In this document: piece by piece, positions 54,901 through 62,160 of the stretch
Numbering within the stretch: position 1 is the first letter of the stretch
How the letters are laid out: every line of letters starts with the position of its first letter
Assembly: GCA_029168955.1 (NCBI GenBank)
Contig: JAPDOI010000143.1
Span: forward strand, 1,364,001 to 1,428,000
Origin: Aplectana chamaeleonis
Taxonomy: Eukaryota > Nematoda > Chromadorea > Rhabditida > Cosmocercidae
Reading direction: 5' to 3'
DNA length: 64,000 bases
The notes under the pieces: model-generated
What the model was told of the DNA's origin: nothing
What the model saw: the letters and a program-made list of their open reading frames with translations, nothing else
The model's database searches: none
Translations under genes and position numbers: made by a program

Positions 54901-55986
54901 GCGTGGGAGTATATAACGAAAAATGGAATATGCACCGGAGGAAACTATAAGACAAAGGTACGTTGAAACTAAATTAGATTCAACTAACAAAGTTCTATCA
55001 CTTGTGGAGGCCTCATTTGTTCTTGTACGCTGTGAAATGCTTTTCTCAAAGGCAACTGCAAGCCGTACCCATTCTTCCCGTGCGATCCAGTACCTGGTCA
55101 GCCCTCTTATGGCCAGTGTCCAGCAACGGGTTTCCCTACTCCCAAGTGTCAACGCCGCTGCCAAAAGGGATACAGAACGAAGTATCAGAACGAAAAAGTT
55201 CACGGTACGCAAACGGTATTACAAAAGCAATGTCAGAAACCTGTTACCCATTGGAATAATCTGGCAGAACACAACTCAAATGTTTTTTCAAAAGAATGTC
55301 CGAAAACTGAAACGGAAGTCATATCGGCCGTGCTATGAGAATCCACTTTTAAGGTAAATCGGCTTATTATGTGAAAAACCTTGAGTCAGCTATCCAAATA
55401 GAGATAATGACAAATGGACCCGTCCAGGCTGGATTTGATGTGTACACGGATTTCGTATATTACAGAGAAGGAATCTACGTGGTGAGATAATTTTGCCATG
55501 GCTGTTTCTGAGAAAAAGCGCGATCGTATATTTCTCTGCTACAAGGACGTTCCTGGGGAACAACTGAGGTGCCTTTTTTAGCACACTGCTGGCAAACTGG
55601 AAGGTGGGCATGCAGTGAAAATCGTTGGATGGGGAGTCGAGAAGGGCACAAAGTACTGGCTCATTCACAACTCCTACAATACTAACTGGGGAGAGAACGG
55701 TTGGTTTTTTGATGTATTCCGTATGCGCTATTGACGAGAAATTAACCAACTCGCTAACTCATTATTCGAGGCAGCTGCGCGCTCTTCTGAATTCTGTTCT
55801 CGTCAGCAAAACTGAAGACTTTCTCCACCAAGTTATCAGCACGAATTTTGATTATTCTGAGAAGCACTCATTAAGTGTCATATGAGCATCATGAAGATCA
55901 CTGTTTAAGGCTACTTCCGCATGGTGCGTGGCACTAACGATTGCGGCATTGAAGAGGAAGTCGTTGGTGGAATGATGAAGCTCTGA
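36910..55986 (+). CDS. Cathepsin B-like cysteine protease gene (11 exons)
   Basis: Papain-family (C1A) protease, secreted, expected to digest protein in the gut or lysosome. Exon order gives: signal peptide (exon 1), propeptide (2-3), mature N-terminus with [10 protein letters not shown] (4), catalytic Cys in SCWA (5), ILACCGKFC (6), [13 protein letters not shown] (7), the cysteine-rich loop region (8), [13 protein letters not shown] (9), catalytic His in [11 protein letters not shown] and Asn in [12 protein letters not shown] (10), and [11 protein letters not shown] with stop (11). The encoded length is about 350 residues, normal for the family. All joins keep phase with GT/AG except exon 7 to 8. 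No ATG is visible before the signal exon. Introns 4-6 span 5.9, 2.9 and 8.4 kb and are full of MITEs. The family is expanded in blood-feeding nematodes. It is either a functional gene with a missed 5' exon or a recent pseudogene. Confidence 0.9.
37086..37180 (+). CDS. Cathepsin B exon 2: propeptide part 1
   Basis: Follows CATTTTCAG and reads [17 protein letters not shown] then [15 protein letters not shown]. The ELTG.ALV.YVN segment is typical of nematode cathepsin B propeptides. The donor is GTCATT, a weak site. Confidence 0.85.
37302..37444 (+). CDS. Cathepsin B exon 3: propeptide part 2
   Basis: Follows CACTTCAG and begins [19 protein letters not shown]. It ends at PEVPE plus two bases of a Ser codon, with donor GTTTGT. 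The spliced join gives the usual VPESFDAR boundary between propeptide and mature enzyme. Confidence 0.88.
37502..37566 (+). CDS. Cathepsin B exon 4: mature N-terminus
   Basis: Follows GATTTAG and reads [20 protein letters not shown] then C and the first base of Gly. The intron falls inside the CGSCW active-site motif, with donor GTGGGT. The family usually has CPSI here, so one residue is missing compared with relatives. Confidence 0.9.
37715..38180. mobile_element. MITE subfamily C, copy 2 (intron 4)
   Basis: Left end TTAAGGGCAGGGTTTACGC, right end GCAAAACCTGCCTTCA. The subterminal 'catcacaaaagt' on the left is mirrored by 'acaattgtgatggcc' on the right. Matches copy 1 at 10446-10895. Confidence 0.75.
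38434..38915. mobile_element. MITE subfamily I, copy 2 (intron 4)
   Basis: TTAAAGGCACATGACACGCA at the left and GTGTACTGTGCCTTTAA at the right. The interior is similar to 34379-34828. TTAA at both borders. Confidence 0.78.
39236..39330. mobile_element. MITE subfamily C end fragment (intron 4)
   Basis: AACAGGCAGGGTTCGCGATA followed by 'aaaactgtttttgtgct' matches the left end of subfamily C. The rest is lost. A matching right-end fragment (GTGATGGCCAAGTCTA..TTTCTATCGC) lies at 42095-42165. Confidence 0.55.
39707..40199. mobile_element. TA-ended MITE, family J, copy 1 (intron 4)
   Basis: Inverted ends of about 105 bp beginning TACAATACCGCCGCTATCC and containing 'gggcaactaaagcgtctttcg' and 'cgcctcaaagttctccg'. 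TA lies at both borders, as for Tc1/mariner insertions. The second copy is at 43907-44403. Confidence 0.8.
40330..40590. repeat. Decayed subfamily I fragment (intron 4)
   Basis: Blocks such as 'gtttttctcttcattcctggtcg' and 'gccgttgagctcgaaa' match the interior of the MITEs at 34379 and 38434. The termini are gone. Confidence 0.5.
40600..43506. other. Remainder of intron 4
   Basis: Mostly without recognised content. The subfamily C right-end fragment lies at 42095-42165, and GGCCCGTAGTCCCC at 41143 resembles the end motif at 25155. Opposed 119- and 120-codon minus-strand frames show no domain. Confidence 0.35.
43507..43580 (+). CDS. Cathepsin B exon 5: catalytic cysteine
   Basis: Follows TTGCAG and reads [20 protein letters not shown] then NGKNK. 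The active-site Cys codon is TGT at 43512-43514, and SDR.CI is a family hallmark. The exon starts with the last two bases of the Gly split by intron 4 and ends in phase 0 at donor GTATTT. Confidence 0.93.
43907..44403. mobile_element. TA-ended MITE, family J, copy 2 (intron 5)
   Basis: TACAATACCGCTGCTATCC at the left and its mirror GGATAGCAGCGATATTGTA at the right. The inner part of the arms matches copy 1. TA at both borders. Confidence 0.8.
44504..44983. mobile_element. Inverted-repeat element R (intron 5)
   Basis: TTAAGCCCAGTTTTGACTTC on the left is mirrored by GCAGTCAAAACTAGGCTTTA on the right. The interior repeats ATCGCTGCGA-type words many times (for example near 44620-44740 and 44890-44960). 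A similar word cluster lies at 39460-39550. Class unknown. Confidence 0.55.
45461..45929. mobile_element. MITE subfamily D, copy 2 (intron 5)
   Basis: TTAAAGGCAGTGTCCACGAT at the left and ATCGTGAACCCTGCCTTTGA at the right. The interior is the inverse of the copy at 6601-7060. Confidence 0.78.
46436..46491 (+). CDS. Cathepsin B exon 6
   Basis: Follows CTTATTCAG and reads [19 protein letters not shown], with the last Gly split. The DILACC..CG block is conserved in the family. The donor is GTAAGTTC. Phase agrees with exons 5 and 7. Confidence 0.93.
46725..46890. repeat. Dispersed repeat family F, copy 2 (intron 6)
   Basis: Shares 'ctcgctgtctctaccctcgc' and 'ccgcacaagcg' with 7150-7310. It is followed by ATTACGAATTACGATTAACG simple sequence, as in copy 3 at 49775. 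Confidence 0.55.
48005..48592. mobile_element. Foldback element N with CAGCACGTGCTG motifs (intron 6)
   Basis: CGCCGCATTCAATGCGTGTC at the left is mirrored near 48560-48590, together with ATATGCAGTTAACTCGA and its mirror. The interior has repeated GCAGCACGTGCTGCTGC words, each a perfect palindrome with a CACGTG core. Class unknown. Confidence 0.55.
48259..48281 (+). other. SL1 spliced-leader-like sequence
   Basis: GGTTTAATTACCCAAGTTTG is an exact match to the first 20 of the 22 nt of nematode SL1, followed by GAG with one extra G compared with SL1 (..TTTGAG). There is no GTAAAC donor and no Sm-type site behind it, so this is not an SL RNA gene. It is more likely the fossil 5' end of a retro-copied trans-spliced transcript. 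Confidence 0.7.
48843..49336. mobile_element. TTAA-ended MITE, subfamily G, copy 2 (intron 6)
   Basis: TTAAAGGCAGCATACACGCT at the left and GAGCGTGTCTGCTGCCTTTAA-type end at the right, with TTAA at both borders. The end sequence is shared with G1 at 36067-36890. Confidence 0.78.
49775..49905. repeat. Dispersed repeat family F, copy 3 (intron 6)
   Basis: A diverged version of the block at 7150-7310 ('tttttcgctgtctgtaccgtc', 'agtagagtaaatttggctcc'), followed by ACGAATTACGAATTGCG simple sequence. Confidence 0.5.
50293..50835. mobile_element. TTAA-type MITE, subfamily T (intron 6)
   Basis: Left end TTATAGGCATCGTACGCGCT, right end GTGAACGATGCCTTTAA. The ends resemble subfamily B but the interior differs. 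The right TTAA is also the first TTAA of the next MITE. Confidence 0.65.
50832..51326. mobile_element. MITE subfamily H, copy 1 (intron 6)
   Basis: TTAAAGACAGTGTCCACGAT at the left and ATCGTGGACACTGCCTTCA at the right. Subterminal foldback includes 'ggccctaaacttgagtgttc' and its mirror 'gaacactcaaattagggccg'. A second copy is at 57628-58081. Confidence 0.75.
51553..53477. mobile_element. 1.9-kb inverted-repeat element with subterminal repeats (intron 6)
   Basis: CAGGGGTGGTAGTAAATGGG followed by GTGTTAAA is mirrored at 53447-53477 (TTTAACACCCCCAATTACTA then CCACCCCAG). GTTAAACGCGAACTTA-type words recur inside at 53177, 53412 and, inverted, 53447, and related words lie at 51635. Such subterminal repeats are typical of transposase-binding regions. 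CAGGGG ends resemble hAT, but I could not find a matching 8-bp target duplication. No transposase frame is seen. Confidence 0.5.
54331..54394 (-). mobile_element. tRNA-like SINE fragment (intron 6)
   Basis: On the minus strand TGGCTACTTGGTGCAG resembles an A-box, and CGAGTTCGAGTCCT closely matches the B-box, about 45 bp apart. The acceptor stem does not pair well, so it is a tRNA-derived relic. Confidence 0.45.
54876..54957 (+). CDS. Cathepsin B exon 7
   Basis: Follows TTTATTGCAG and reads [18 protein letters not shown] then CTGGNYKTK after completing the split Gly of exon 6. The GCNGG..P..AW motif is diagnostic of cathepsin B. The donor is GTACGTTG and the exon ends in phase 0. Confidence 0.95.
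55051..55204 (+). CDS. Cathepsin B exon 8: occluding-loop region
   Basis: Reads [20 protein letters not shown], then [20 protein letters not shown] and [11 protein letters not shown] plus one base. Conserved Cys spacing is kept. The two His of the cathepsin B occluding loop (CEHH in the human enzyme) are replaced by CDPV. The preceding bases are TTTTCTCAAA: the acceptor that would keep frame ends AA instead of AG, and the next usable AG (55051) would shift frame by one base. The donor is GTACGC. Confidence 0.88.
55354..55481 (+). CDS. Cathepsin B exon 9
   Basis: Follows CTTTTAAG and reads [36 protein letters not shown] and REGIYV, all aligned with the family (IM.NGPV.A.F.VY.DF..Y..GIY). The donor is GTGAGA. 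Phase is correct on both sides. Confidence 0.95.
55582..55699 (+). CDS. Cathepsin B exon 10: catalytic His and Asn
   Basis: Follows CTTTTTTAG and reads [38 protein letters not shown] and NG. The catalytic His codon is CAT at 55609-55611 and the Asn codon is AAC at 55669-55671. The segment described as a haemoglobinase motif in blood-feeding helminths (YWLIANSWxxDWGE) is [14 protein letters not shown] here, with three changes. The donor is GTTGGT. Confidence 0.95.
55910..55986 (+). CDS. Cathepsin B exon 11: C-terminus
   Basis: Follows CTGTTTAAG and reads [20 protein letters not shown] then MMKL and TGA. The Glu of CGIE, which corresponds to the S2-pocket Glu245 of human cathepsin B, is kept. 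No AATAAA signal was seen in the next 150 bp. Confidence 0.95.
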
Positions 55987-56469
55987 AATTCACAAATATG
56001 AAACTACATCACTAAACTACGCTGCTAACTAAACATATACGATCAATATTGTTATGAAAATACTCACCAGTAAACCACTCATGGTGTTTCTCTGGATTGA
56101 AAAAATTGCTGATGTCGTCTGAGAAGCTAGCTACACCCTGTCAAAGTTTCTATTTTCTAAAGCTGAGCTGAAAGCCACGTTTCCTTATCTTTGATAGGTT
56201 CTGCTCAAAACTGTTTACAAAGGCTATTTGACATGCTGAACTTCGGAATGAGGCAGTTTTTTGGTTTTTGAAAAGGAATACACGCTGCGGCTCAGATTTG
56301 GATCACTGGGAAGTAATCTTAGGGCCCAAATAAGACCTTTCATGATTCCCGAAATGCTACGAGAGATTTGGCCCAAAACTGTTTTGTGGAGGTTCTTTGC
56401 AGTGCTTAGCACAAATATGACAGCCGTTGATCAATTTTCGTTAAACTTCGGTAGGCTTTGGTGGTGCAG

Positions 56470-56720
56470 GGGCGTACGGTATTTTGGACGAAATCTCAGA
56501 TTTGTCACGAAATTCCTGAGGGGTTATTTAATGTGCTAAGCACGAATTTGAAGTTTGTCAGTATTCGCTGAATTTTGATAGACTAAGCTCCCTGATTGAC
56601 GCTACACCTACCGCAACCTATAGCAATTCTCGTAATACCGACACAATGACCCCAGATTCGTGAACAGCAATCCAAGTAACCCTCAAGTTTTGGGTCAAAT
56701 CCAGAACAAACTTTCATAAG
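56470..56720. repeat. Dispersed repeat family A, copy 3 (diverged)
   Basis: Blocks such as 'ggttatttaatgtgctaagcac', 'gaccccagattcgtgaacagc' and 'gggtcaaatcc' match the phrases of the copies at 2.1 and 14.9 kb. Confidence 0.45.
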
Positions 56721-56929
56721 GGCCTAAAGATTTTCTGTTGGTATGATCTACCTCATCATTCGCGAAGCCTCTAAAATGCACATGAATTTTGTTCAGAAGT
56801 AATTTCAGATTCGTCAACAGCTTGCAAGAACTGACACAAAACCATTTTTTTTAATCAGCGGAAACACCATGCGACGTTCCCTATTTAGATTATGTTTGAC
56901 GCAATTTGAATAAACTATATGAGACAATT

Positions 56930-57560
56930 GCATGTTGTTCGCATTCTCTCAGAGGATGGCGGGGTCGCAATGAAGCACAATAGACTTTCACCTCGACGAG
57001 GATAGCGAGGGCAGCACGAGGGGAAGAGCTGCTGCTCGAGCAGCACGTGCTGCCTTTGTGCCGCTTTTAGCAGCACATGCTGCCCTCGTCCTCCATTTGT
57101 CGCCTCAGCTGCTGCTCTTTTTCGTGGCAATCGTAGTGTGGTAACATTGCTCGAAGTGGTCCATTTGTACAGCTACGTGCATATTTACAATCAGTATGGA
57201 GAGCTCTTTCTTACAAACTTGCACATACAAGCAACTGGATAGCTATATGTCAATTCAACTTTTTTCTTTTTTCCCCAAAGAAGGTGTATATAATTGAAAC
57301 AATCAAACGGTCTTCATCTCGGACGATCATGGGCTGCCATAAAGCACAACTAACTATCACTTTCACTAGAATAGCGAAAGCAGCACAAGGGGAAGAGCTG
57401 CTGCTCGAGAAGCACGTGCTGCCCTCGTGCTCCATTCGTCGCCTCAGCTGCTGCTCTGTGTTGTGGCCAGCTTAGTGTGGTAACACTGCTCAAAGTGGTC
57501 CCTTAGGTAACTACGAGCATACTCATAATTAACAAGAAGAGTTCTTTCCTTTTCAGAACA
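56930..57560. repeat. Direct duplication with CAGCACGTGCTG blocks
   Basis: The segment at about 56940-57190 recurs at 57300-57540 in the same orientation ('aaggggaagagctgctgctcga', 'agcacgtgctgcc', 'cgcctcagctgctgctct', 'gtgtggtaaca..gctc.aagtggtcc'). The palindromic GCAGCACGTGCTGC words are also found in element N at 48.4 kb. Confidence 0.75.
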
Positions 57561-57627
57561 TGAGCATGTCCACTCTATGAAAAGTTGTTTAGACCAATCG
57601 ATCGTCAGCCATATTACACGGAATACC

Positions 57628-58081
57628 TTGAAGGCAGTGTCCACGATCATAACAGTTCAGATTATTAACGTAAATCGAAAGACCCGGGGCTCACTGCATA
57701 ATAATGCCGAAAAGCGTCTAAGAACGAGGAAAAAATAGCCCTATACGGCCCTAAACTTGAATGTCCGCTCACGCCACGCCCACTTCCTCAACGGCTACCG
57801 ATAGAAGTGTCTAAATAAAAACCCGACTATAAGAAGGCAACCGATCATCAAATGGGGTAAGTTTTGTTGAGCGGAGTGGATTGTAACCTCCTGGATGTGT
57901 GTTGTTACCCCTAAGGCACCGGTTTTCAGTAGTTTATGGATAGGTAACGGTTGAAAGGAGTGGGCGTGGCGTGAGAGGAACACTCAGGTTTAGGGCCGCA
58001 CAGGTCTTTTTGTGATCGTTCGTAACCGTTTTTTCCGACATTGAGTGTTTTCAAATTTCCGGATCAGTGAGTGCATCTGAA
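57628..58081. mobile_element. MITE subfamily H, copy 2
   Basis: Left end TTGAAGGCAGTGTCCACGAT. The interior shares 'tatacggccctaaacttgaa' and 'gggcgtggcgtgag' with the copy at 50832-51326. The right end is decayed. Confidence 0.65.
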
Positions 58082-59579
58082 TAGTTACTCCACACCTTCA
58101 CCGCTGTACATTTTTGTCGACAGCGTTGTTGTCAGGTCGACTGTACCAATACCTGTTGATCGCAAAAAAATAGAGAGGGTTGAAGTCAAACGATTCCCAC
58201 CCGTGAATCTGCAGCGAACCGTGTCAAAGACCAGGCGCCGCCCACTCGCCGTCGACCAAGACACGCTGCTATCCAATGGCCATATCGCCGCAACCTTACG
58301 CAACTAACTGCCGGTTGCTCGAAGCCATTTTTCAACACATCCAATTTATCTCCAACTGGTCGCCCTTCTATGACTCATTCTCCGGCTAAACGCGAGGTGG
58401 CGGCCTATAAATGGAGCGGAGAGCTCACTTTTATCAGCGCGCGACCTCTTCAAACGTGGTACTTTTATGCAAGATTCACATTTTCATTACTTCAAGTCTT
58501 CAAAAAAAGCTTTTGGTATTTTACTGATTATAAATCAAACGCAGTTTCAGTCTGAAGAAAATGTCTATCTACAATGACACCCTCGAGAAAAGTAGTTCCT
58601 TGCGAGCAATTTGAACGGTTCAGCACGGCTAAAAACTGATTAATTATTGTGAAAAAAAGGATGATTCGTCATTCTCATCGGATGGTGGTTGTGTGAAACC
58701 GGCCAAAAACTAGAGAGGTGTTCGACTCTTCTGAAATGCTTTATTTAGCGTGTTCTTCCAGATTTGCAACCTTTTGTCTTTTTTTCTTAATCTGGAAGGT
58801 ATAAGTCGGAAATTTCAAAAAATCACCTTCTCACTCTGAAATGCATTTCCATGAACTCAAACTTTACTCGCATTTTCCATAGAAAAACCAATTGTTTTGG
58901 TTTTGGACAAAGACTTGTATTTTTCAAATGCTGAGCGGCGATGGTTTGCCAAAAATTAAGCGGAATGGAGAATACCTTTTCTTCACGAAAAGCACAATGC
59001 TTACAGAATTAAGAGCCGATGAAATCCAATGAAAATAACAATTCGAACCTTTTCGAAAAATATTCACGACAATAAATCAGAAAGAAGAAAAAAATTTGAA
59101 GGAATTCTAAAATTGTTGTTTCTTGGAATAAAAGAAATCACCATTTACAAGGAGATCAATAAATGATGAATACTCTGATATTTGAATTCCGTTTAACCCT
59201 GCACATTTCTCTAAACAGTGTGAATTTCAGTGACTTAAGAATATTTTGAGGAGAACTTCATTCTTGGAGAATGTGGTTATAACTTTTTTGTACGAAGAAA
59301 GTCATAATTTTTATTTTGAAACGGAAGAGACAGATTATCACGCCTTATTCACATCTCTACAGTCACGAAACCGAGTGGAAAAATCAATTCTCGTTCAAGG
59401 TATAGAAAAATTCTGTGTCAAGAAATGTTTTTGGAGATTCAGATTTACTACTGACCGAGGCCTGTGTTGAACGGCCCTCGCAAACTCGTGCCAGATACGA
59501 GGCCGCCTAGGTTGGGCATGAGACAGCCCGTAGTGCCAACATAATTTCCTTCAACTGTGGCGGAGATCAATGGATATAA
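58082..59579. other. Unassigned AT-rich stretch
   Basis: No gene, RNA or repeat partner in the window recognised. Confidence 0.35.
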
Positions 59580-60041
59580 TTAAAGGCATCGTTCGCGCTG
59601 AAAATCAATTTTGATTTTTAAGGCTCAATTTCGTGATAGAGCTCGGTAGACCACAGTGGTGAACTTTGGCGCGTCAAAAACGTTGGGCGATGAGGTGGGA
59701 AGCCGTCAAAGATGAAGATCCGCCACCAAATCTCACCAGTCATCTAGCACTTTTTCCTAGAATGTTGGTGCGACCGTAAGACAACATGAGAAATAGTTAC
59801 GGCACGAACTCCACATGCAGAAAAACTCCGAAAATGACAGTGACGAGGCCTTCAAAAGCAGAAGAACTTCAAAAAGGATTTTAGCGCGAAATTCAAATTC
59901 GTATTTACAATGTGTTCCGATTGACTTTTCTTTACAAATGGAGGTTTTTCATGGGCCGCTTCGACATTTTCGTTTACTAGAAAAGCCAAGGCACACATAA
60001 ACATAAAAAAAATAATATACGGTTTTCTACGCGATACGATG
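59580..60041. mobile_element. TTAA-ended MITE, subfamily B, copy 3 (right end truncated)
   Basis: Begins TTAAAGGCATCGTTCGCGCT and is strongly similar to 3059-3525 throughout, but stops at GATACGATG without the final CCTTTAA. Confidence 0.75.
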
Positions 60042-60094
60042 AATCAGCCGTCGTAGATAAGAATGTGCCTCAACGAGGTCTCTATTTCTGATTG

Positions 60095-60400
60095 GTCAAC
60101 CCAGCGCTGCTGCTGGGCTCGGCATAGCCCTTGCGGGAGAAGGGTTATGAGAAAGAAAGGAAAGATCAAAAATGAAGAGCAGCAATTTGGGCCATGATGA
60201 GCAGCAATTGGGGTAGGAACAGCGGCAGTTGGGGCCAGAATGAGGAGCACTAGTTGGAACCACAATGAGGAGCAGCAGTTGGGGCGACTGTAGCAGCACG
60301 TGGGGCCACTATACGAGCCGCAGTTGGGGCAGTGAGCGGAGCAAGAGGACACAACGTGCAGCCCTGGGCAGCAGTTGGGGAACGAAGGGAGCTTACAACT
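60095..60400. repeat. Degenerate GAGCAGCAGTTGGGGC minisatellite
   Basis: About ten irregular units of roughly 25-30 bp built on AGCAGCAGTTGGGGCCA. Minus-strand frames of repeated APTAAP/GPNCCS peptides come from the repeat. Confidence 0.75.
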
Positions 60401-60594
60401 CGACGGGTAACTGCGTTAGTAATCCCCTCGTGCTGCCTCACTAAGCCGCGAGCATCTGAGCTATTACGACTGCTCCCCTTCAACACGAACGATAGCCTAA
60501 TACATTCAGCCTCCCGCCTGAATGGTTGAATAGTTTTGTTCTCTATCCGAACATCCTAATAAACAGTGTTTAAAGGCGCAGCCCAAACTTAGGG

Positions 60595-60819
60595 ATGGAG
60601 TTCGATATTGAAGCCAACCGCCTTGCACAACAATTCTTCAAAGCGCGACATCGCAAATTGCTTGAAAAGCAAGAAAAAGCAAGGAAAATGTCGTCCACGC
60701 CCCAGAAAAGAAAAAAAAGTTTAACGCTCACCGGCAAGTTCTCGGCCTCAATAAGGACGAGGCACGCAATGAATTCGAATCCAAATCTATATTCTTTCAT
60801 TTTTTTCGCCCCTTTATAA
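60595..60819 (+). other. 74-codon lysine-rich frame, unrecognised
   Basis: Starts MEFDIEANRLAQQFFKARHR and is strongly basic for 45 residues (RKLLEKQEKARK..QKRKK), then loses that character. A possible first exon, but no donor at the change point is convincing and TTAAAGGCGCAGCCC lies just before it. A coding role is doubtful. Confidence 0.2.
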
Positions 60820-60974
60820 TTCGACCAACTCTGGCACGATGATTGAGAGTGACGTAAAAATAAAGTCCTGAGACAATTCGTCCAGGAATTCCTTGCTCTG
60901 CAGAATCACGAACTTCCAGGGGCATTAGCTCCGCTCCTTGTGGGTTCTGCCAGGGTCAAGCGGGGTTGTGGAAT

Positions 60975-61035
60975 TCCACAACGGGGGGGGGGTCGCAAAA
61001 TTTTTGGCTCGGAAGTGAAGGGTGGGGGGGGGTTC
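60975..61035. repeat. G-run patch
   Basis: Runs of nine to eleven G at 60985 and eight G near 61023, able to form a G-quadruplex. A site of likely assembly length error. Confidence 0.7.
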
Positions 61036-61600
61036 GCAAAAATTGCGGACCAAAAATGAAAATTTCTAGAAATGGTTGGAAAAAGGAAAATAACAGTTAT
61101 TAAACACCATGGGATACCTTTTCAGTATTTCAATAAGTAGTCTAATTCAATATCTAATAGAGCTACTCTTCTTGCTGAAGAGTTCCGGGGTAGTTCTATT
61201 AAATTTCTGACATAGACGGTTCGGTGTAATGAAATAATTACCTGTTTTCAAGTAGGTTAGCAATTTACAATGGTCCGGGAATAGGAACGAAACCAGTGTA
61301 AATTATTAGATTTCTATTGGTATTGTACTTACAACATAAGTTTTTAGGTTACCAGTAAAGAAGAAGAAACAAAGATTTGGAGTAAGTGTTCTGCGAGTGC
61401 AGAACGCGTTTATTTGAGTTGCTGGCGATGTCTGATGTGCCGCCCACTTCAATGACTCAGGCAAACGACGTCATCGCCCGGACAGCGGCCGAGGGGCCAA
61501 CTGGCACCGAGGTCCCTGTCCGGTGCCAGTTCGCCCCTCGGCAGCTCTCCGGTCGCTCTCGGAGCCACATCGGTGCCATCGCCAGAGATAGGGAGACGCG

Positions 61601-61663
61601 GGATTGGTTGTTCTTTGAGTGATAACGTGCGAGCCACGTTATCACTCAAAGAACAACCAATCC
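61601..61663. repeat. 29-bp perfect hairpin
   Basis: GGATTGGTTGTTCTTTGAGT plus GATAACGTG, a five-base loop CGAGC, then the exact reverse complement. It lies directly upstream of a TATA box. Confidence 0.9.
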
Positions 61664-61669
61664 TGCGGG

Positions 61670-61678
61670 TATAAAAGG
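61670..61678 (+). promoter_or_regulatory. TATA-box-like motif
   Basis: TATAAAAGG, a strong match to the metazoan TATA consensus, seven bases downstream of the hairpin. The transcript and strand are inferred. Confidence 0.4.
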
Positions 61679-62160
61679 CGGCTCGCCTCGTGTAGACGGG
61701 TAGTTGGCCTTTCGAAGCCACTCTTGAGAGGTGACCTTGGATCACTCTCAGGATGACAATTTTTGGCGGCCGAGGGGATCCCTCATGGCCCGCGGTGGGG
61801 AAGGCTTCCTCATTGCGGACCATGGTGGGATGGTATCCTTGTTGCGGCCTGTGGGCGGATTAACCTCCTGACCCGCAGGCTGTAACAGGTACCTCATCCT
61901 CTTAACAGGCTCAATCCTCTCCAGAAGAGGCGGAAATAAAGAAAAAATAGCAATCAGGAAATTTTTGAAAATCAACCGAACAGAGACCGCAGTGCCAGTT
62001 GGGAACGAAGATCGCTCCGAGCGATACTGCTGTGGCCCGTAGAGCGGCTGCTGTGGCCCGAGTATATGGCTAATTTTCGCTCGGAGCGGAGAGGCAGCGC
62101 CGCTCGAGTAGCTCTCCGGTACCGCTCGGAGCGATTGTTTGCCTGAGGAACGATCGATGA

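Larger units (their letters stand above)
61466..62160. repeat. GC-rich repeat family L, copy 2, with promoter-like block
   Basis: Shares GACGTCATCGCCCGGACAGC and the following 60 bp with 23325-23385. The palindrome CGCTCSGAGCG recurs at 62011, 62081 and 62131, and at 23293. Contains a perfect hairpin and a TATAAAAGG box, listed separately. AATAAA lies at 62237. The order TATA box then AATAAA about 560 bp later would suit an LTR, but no border or tRNA primer site was identified. Confidence 0.4.
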
